Made by a program: the position numbers and the translations under genes
Shown here: one piece after another, positions 61,941 through 64,000 of the stretch
How the letters are laid out: every line of letters starts with the position of its first letter
Numbering within the stretch: the first letter of the stretch is position 1
Assembly (NCBI GenBank): GCA_934757155.1
Contig: CAKVLI010000001.1
Coordinates: 186,001 to 250,000, forward strand
Length of the DNA stretch: 64,000 nucleotides
Origin: an uncultured Candidatus Melainabacteria bacterium
GTDB taxonomy: Bacteria; Cyanobacteriota; Vampirovibrionia; Gastranaerophilales; Gastranaerophilaceae
Direction: 5' to 3'
Notes under the pieces: generated by a model
The model's input: only the letters and a program-made list of their open reading frames with translations
Databases searched by the model: none
What the model was told of the DNA's origin: nothing

Positions 61941-62011
61941 CTCCCGGAAATGGATTCGAACCACTGTTGGAAGAGCCAGAATCTTCAGTCCTGCCGCTAG
62001 ACGATCCGGGA
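61941..62011 (-). tRNA. tRNA-Gln(CTG)
   Basis: 71-nt cloverleaf: acceptor TCCCGGA/TCCGGGA with the T1-A72 pair common in tRNA-Gln, anticodon stem GAAGA/TCTTC with loop TTCTGGC (CTG), T-arm AGTGG-TTCGAAT-CCATT, discriminator G, no encoded CCA. Confidence 0.9.
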
Positions 62012-62043
62012 ATATCTTTTTATCTATAAATCTTTAAACTTAA

Positions 62044-62490
62044 TTATTCTCTGATTTGGTTTGCTTTACCAAAGAAGTGCAAACGTCCCAAATCATCAGT
62101 ATAAATAGTCTTAGAATCATTTACACCGCTAGGAATATTGGTTGCACCAAAGCCATAAGGACTTGACGCATCCTTTCTTTCCTTCGTAGCACTAAAACTT
62201 GATTTGAAAGATGGTGTCGGATTTCTCAATTCAGGTTCTTTGATAACATCCGTAATTTTCTTTTCACCATTTGCAGCCTTATCTTCTTCTGCAAATTCTA
62301 CCATTGCATCATTTACTGCATTTGAACGCATACTTTCCATACGATATGTACGATTTGTTGAATAGTTGTTTTCGCCAATAGGCACTCTGCCCATATTATT
62401 GTTGTCTACACCAAACGTCACGCCTGCATACGCACTAGAAACTGTCATTGCAGCAACTACGCCTAAAATTAGTAAGCTTCTTTTTGACAT
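62044..62490 (-). CDS. Secreted unknown protein with TPSFKSSF motif
   Basis: 148 residues. The signal peptide (1-22, ending SAYA) leads to a soluble, Asn/Ser-rich protein: VDNNNMGRVPIGENNYSTNRTYRMESMRS. RNPTPSFKSSF lies at about 93-103, close to the P-x-F-K motif of other proteins here. AAGGAG precedes the start. Function unknown; probably periplasmic. Confidence 0.65.
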   Translation of the reverse strand: MSKRSLLILGVVAAMTVSSAYAGVTFGVDNNNMGRVPIGENNYSTNRTYRMESMRSNAVNDAMVEFAEEDKAANGEKKITDVIKEPELRNPTPSFKSSFSATKERKDASSPYGFGATNIPSGVNDSKTIYTDDLGRLHFFGKANQIRE

Positions 62491-62573
62491 AAATATCTCC
62501 TTGGGTTCTACGATTAATATATACTATATTATAATACAAAAATCCCTCGAAAACACTTTTTTGTCAAATACTT

Positions 62574-63011
62574 CTATTTAACACCACTCAAAATTTCGTC
62601 GGTTATGTCTTTCCCGCCATATAGAACCACACTTTTGGCAAAAACGCAATCGTAAGAATCTTTTTCGGCTTTTTTCGCCACCTCGTTTTTAATATTTTTT
62701 TCTATAGCTGCTAACTTGGAATTATAATCCCTCTCAAGCGCTTCTCTTTTTGTATTAAATTCCTTTGTATACTTATCCTCTAGTTGCAAAACCTTTGCAG
62801 GGTCTTTTTCATTCGCAATCTCACCGCGAGCATTTACAATAATTTTATCCAACTCGCTCAGTTTCTTGGAATGTTCTTGTTTCAATTGTTTGACCTGCGC
62901 AGAAGAGCTTACAACCTTCTGCAAATCAACTACAGCAATATTATTTTCCGCAAAGACTCCACAAACACCACTCAACATTAAACACATAACAAATAAAAAA
63001 CTTTTCTTCAT
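62574..63011 (-). CDS. OmpH/Skp-family periplasmic chaperone
   Basis: 145 residues. The signal peptide (1-21) is followed by IAVVDLQKVVSSSAQVKQLKQEHSKKL, the OmpH start, then two long coiled-coil arms rich in Lys/Glu and the C-terminal VLYGGKDITDEI, which matches the family's end (ADYVLYG..DIT). It carries outer-membrane proteins across the periplasm, supporting a diderm envelope. GAGAGG is upstream. Confidence 0.88.
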   Translation of the reverse strand: MKKSFLFVMCLMLSGVCGVFAENNIAVVDLQKVVSSSAQVKQLKQEHSKKLSELDKIIVNARGEIANEKDPAKVLQLEDKYTKEFNTKREALERDYNSKLAAIEKNIKNEVAKKAEKDSYDCVFAKSVVLYGGKDITDEILSGVK

Positions 63012-63110
63012 ATCTAAACCCTCTCTTTACCTGTGTTATAAGAGGTTTACAGATAAAACACAATCCCTCAACAATCCTAACCCGAAAAGATGAATTTTAA
63101 AAAATATCCA

Positions 63111-63139
63111 TTGAAAACAATGTTCATTTAAACTAAAAT
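63111..63139 (+). promoter_or_regulatory. Sigma70-type promoter, predicted leaderless
   Basis: TTGAAA 63111-63116, 17-base spacer, TAAAAT 63134-63139, then six bases to the ATG at 63146. No Shine-Dalgarno. Confidence 0.7.
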
Positions 63140-63145
63140 ATAGTT

Positions 63146-63865
63146 ATGCTAAGAATAGTTTTAACATTATTTTTATTAATAAATATGATACCCGCGTTTG
63201 CAGCTTCCGACAACAGCGACAAAATCAAGGAAACATACAAACTGCACGGGCAAATTGAGTATGACGACAATCCTGTTGAGACAATTTATCTTGACGAAAA
63301 TATAGAAAAGCCTCAGGTGAACATCCCAAAGCGCTCGTTGACCCTGCCCGTCGGGGTCTTGAACATAACGTCAAATACCAACACTCCCAGGAGCGCATTA
63401 GCCCGCGCAATGGTCAACAGAAACAGCCTTAAAGACATCTTGCCGCTCAGCGGAAGTGTTTCAGAACAAATGGGCGGATTTTCTTATGGTCAATCCTGGG
63501 AACAAGAATTGTCCTCCATAGCGCAGATGGAATACACAACAGCGTTTTTTGTAAGATATGACACTCCAAAAGCATTCTCGTTCACAACCTCGGTTAGACA
63601 AGCCTCAAATCAGGATGTCGGAACACAATACAACACCCTAAGACTCGCACCGGAATGGCATATCACTGACAGGTTGACCCTGAAAGATTCTTTCAGCAAT
63701 TATCTTAACCAAACAAAAAACAAAAATGAAATCACTTTGGTTTATACTCCGGCTCTCAAAAAATATGCAGAATCTTTGAAGTTTCAACTCGGAGTTGCTC
63801 AATCGTATTACCAAAACGGAAGACAAAGTTCATCCGTCAGTTTTTCTACTGACTTCAAGTTGTAA
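63146..63865 (+). CDS. Secreted, outer-membrane-like beta-rich protein
   Basis: 239 residues. The signal peptide (1-19, ending AFAAS) is followed by a polar linker, then from about residue 120 alternating strands ending with paired aromatic residues (TAFFVRYDTPKAFSFTTSVRQ, LRLAPEWHITDRLTLKDSFSNYL) and a C-terminal SVSFSTDFKL. This looks like part of an outer-membrane barrel, but the length is short for one. It is read from a leaderless-type promoter. Confidence 0.7.
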   Translation: MLRIVLTLFLLINMIPAFAASDNSDKIKETYKLHGQIEYDDNPVETIYLDENIEKPQVNIPKRSLTLPVGVLNITSNTNTPRSALARAMVNRNSLKDILPLSGSVSEQMGGFSYGQSWEQELSSIAQMEYTTAFFVRYDTPKAFSFTTSVRQASNQDVGTQYNTLRLAPEWHITDRLTLKDSFSNYLNQTKNKNEITLVYTPALKKYAESLKFQLGVAQSYYQNGRQSSSVSFSTDFKL

Positions 63866-63888
63866 TTAACTTAAAAATTTTATATAAT
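63860..63888 (+). promoter_or_regulatory. Promoter of the truncated 3'-most gene, predicted leaderless
   Basis: TTGTAA 63860-63865 (overlapping the previous stop), 17-base spacer, TATAAT 63883-63888, seven bases, then ATG at 63896. Confidence 0.6.
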
Positions 63889-63895
63889 TGGGACT

Positions 63896-64000
63896 ATGGT
63901 ACGTTACAGACAGGAAAGAAAAAGACCTAAAAGGGTCGTCACAAAAGAAGAAAGAGGAACTAAGCAAAAGCCGGTTTCTAAAAAAGAGTCCGGTAAAAAC
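63896..64000 (+). CDS. Start of a basic protein (cut by window edge)
   Basis: 35 codons remain open to the end. The sequence MVRYRQERKRPKRV is strongly basic and polar, with a Lys/Glu-rich continuation. It may be a cytoplasmic n-region ahead of a membrane helix (as in cell-division or wall proteins) or a nucleic-acid-binding tail. No Shine-Dalgarno; a TATAAT lies seven bases upstream. Confidence 0.5.
   Translation, partial: MVRYRQERKRPKRVVTKEERGTKQKPVSKKESGKN

Overview
The window reads as chromosomal DNA of an AT-rich bacterium with a Gram-negative-type envelope (OmpH/Skp-like chaperone, outer-membrane-like secreted protein, many Sec signal peptides). The best fit is the non-photosynthetic cyanobacterial sister lineage Vampirovibrionia/Melainabacteria, probably a gut Gastranaerophilales. 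This is an inference from gene style. There are many lineage-type small proteins with a short P-x-F-(K/G)-(G/A/Y) motif near one end, and fermentative glycogen/amino-acid housekeeping genes. No rRNA, CRISPR array or intact prophage is visible.

Layout. 1-7 kb: the tail of an EamA transporter, two convergent TPR proteins, an alpha-glucan phosphorylase homologue lacking the PLP lysine, a tandem pair of lineage-type paralogues and two overlapping membrane proteins. 7-16 kb: agmatinase-family protein, an HNH nuclease-like protein, ctpA-recJ, a MORN-like repeat protein, an aminotransferase and a secreted protein. 16-22 kb: lytic transglycosylase, lemA with its DUF3137 partner, then tmk-prfB, with a classical +1 programmed frameshift in prfB. 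22.5-23.2 kb: a tRNA-Lys gene surrounded by partial copies of itself in a 184-bp tandem array. 24-27 kb: pyrH-frr-cdsA-rnc operon. 27-31 kb: unknown protein, UROD/MetE-like barrel, rplI, a 248-bp GC-richer tandem duplication and a glucosaminidase. 32-39 kb: ftsH operon with a PAP2 phosphatase, a UmuC-type polymerase, pepA and tRNA-Val. 39-48 kb: malQ, a PLD-family protein, a YdjC deacetylase divergent from a GT2 glycosyltransferase, a GlmS-isomerase-only SIS protein and a large motif-bearing unknown protein. 48-57 kb: ileS with an amino-acid symporter, rpsL-rpsG behind a structured leader, a stand-alone degenerate AICARFT-like protein and a class A PBP. 57-62 kb: YkgJ-FkbH pair, a repeat-rich spacer, then a small decayed element (DtxR-type regulator, membrane protein, broken serine recombinase) abutting tRNA-Gln. 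62-64 kb: secreted proteins, an OmpH-like chaperone and a truncated basic CDS.

Cross-cutting themes: (1) a 76-90-bp element sits exactly inside the T-loop sequence of duplicated tRNA 3' ends at two different tRNA genes; (2) several genes have near-consensus promoters whose -10 box ends 6-8 nt before the ATG, so their mRNAs should be leaderless; (3) a dispersed repeat with G-tracts next to TAAAT and palindromic CTAGT/ACTAG arms supplies the stop codons of several genes; (4) a shared short linear motif marks unrelated proteins of unknown function, including an HNH nuclease and a MORN-like protein; (5) several enzymes carry unusual signature residues (phosphorylase Lys to Ser, IleRS HVGT, AICARFT without Lys-His).
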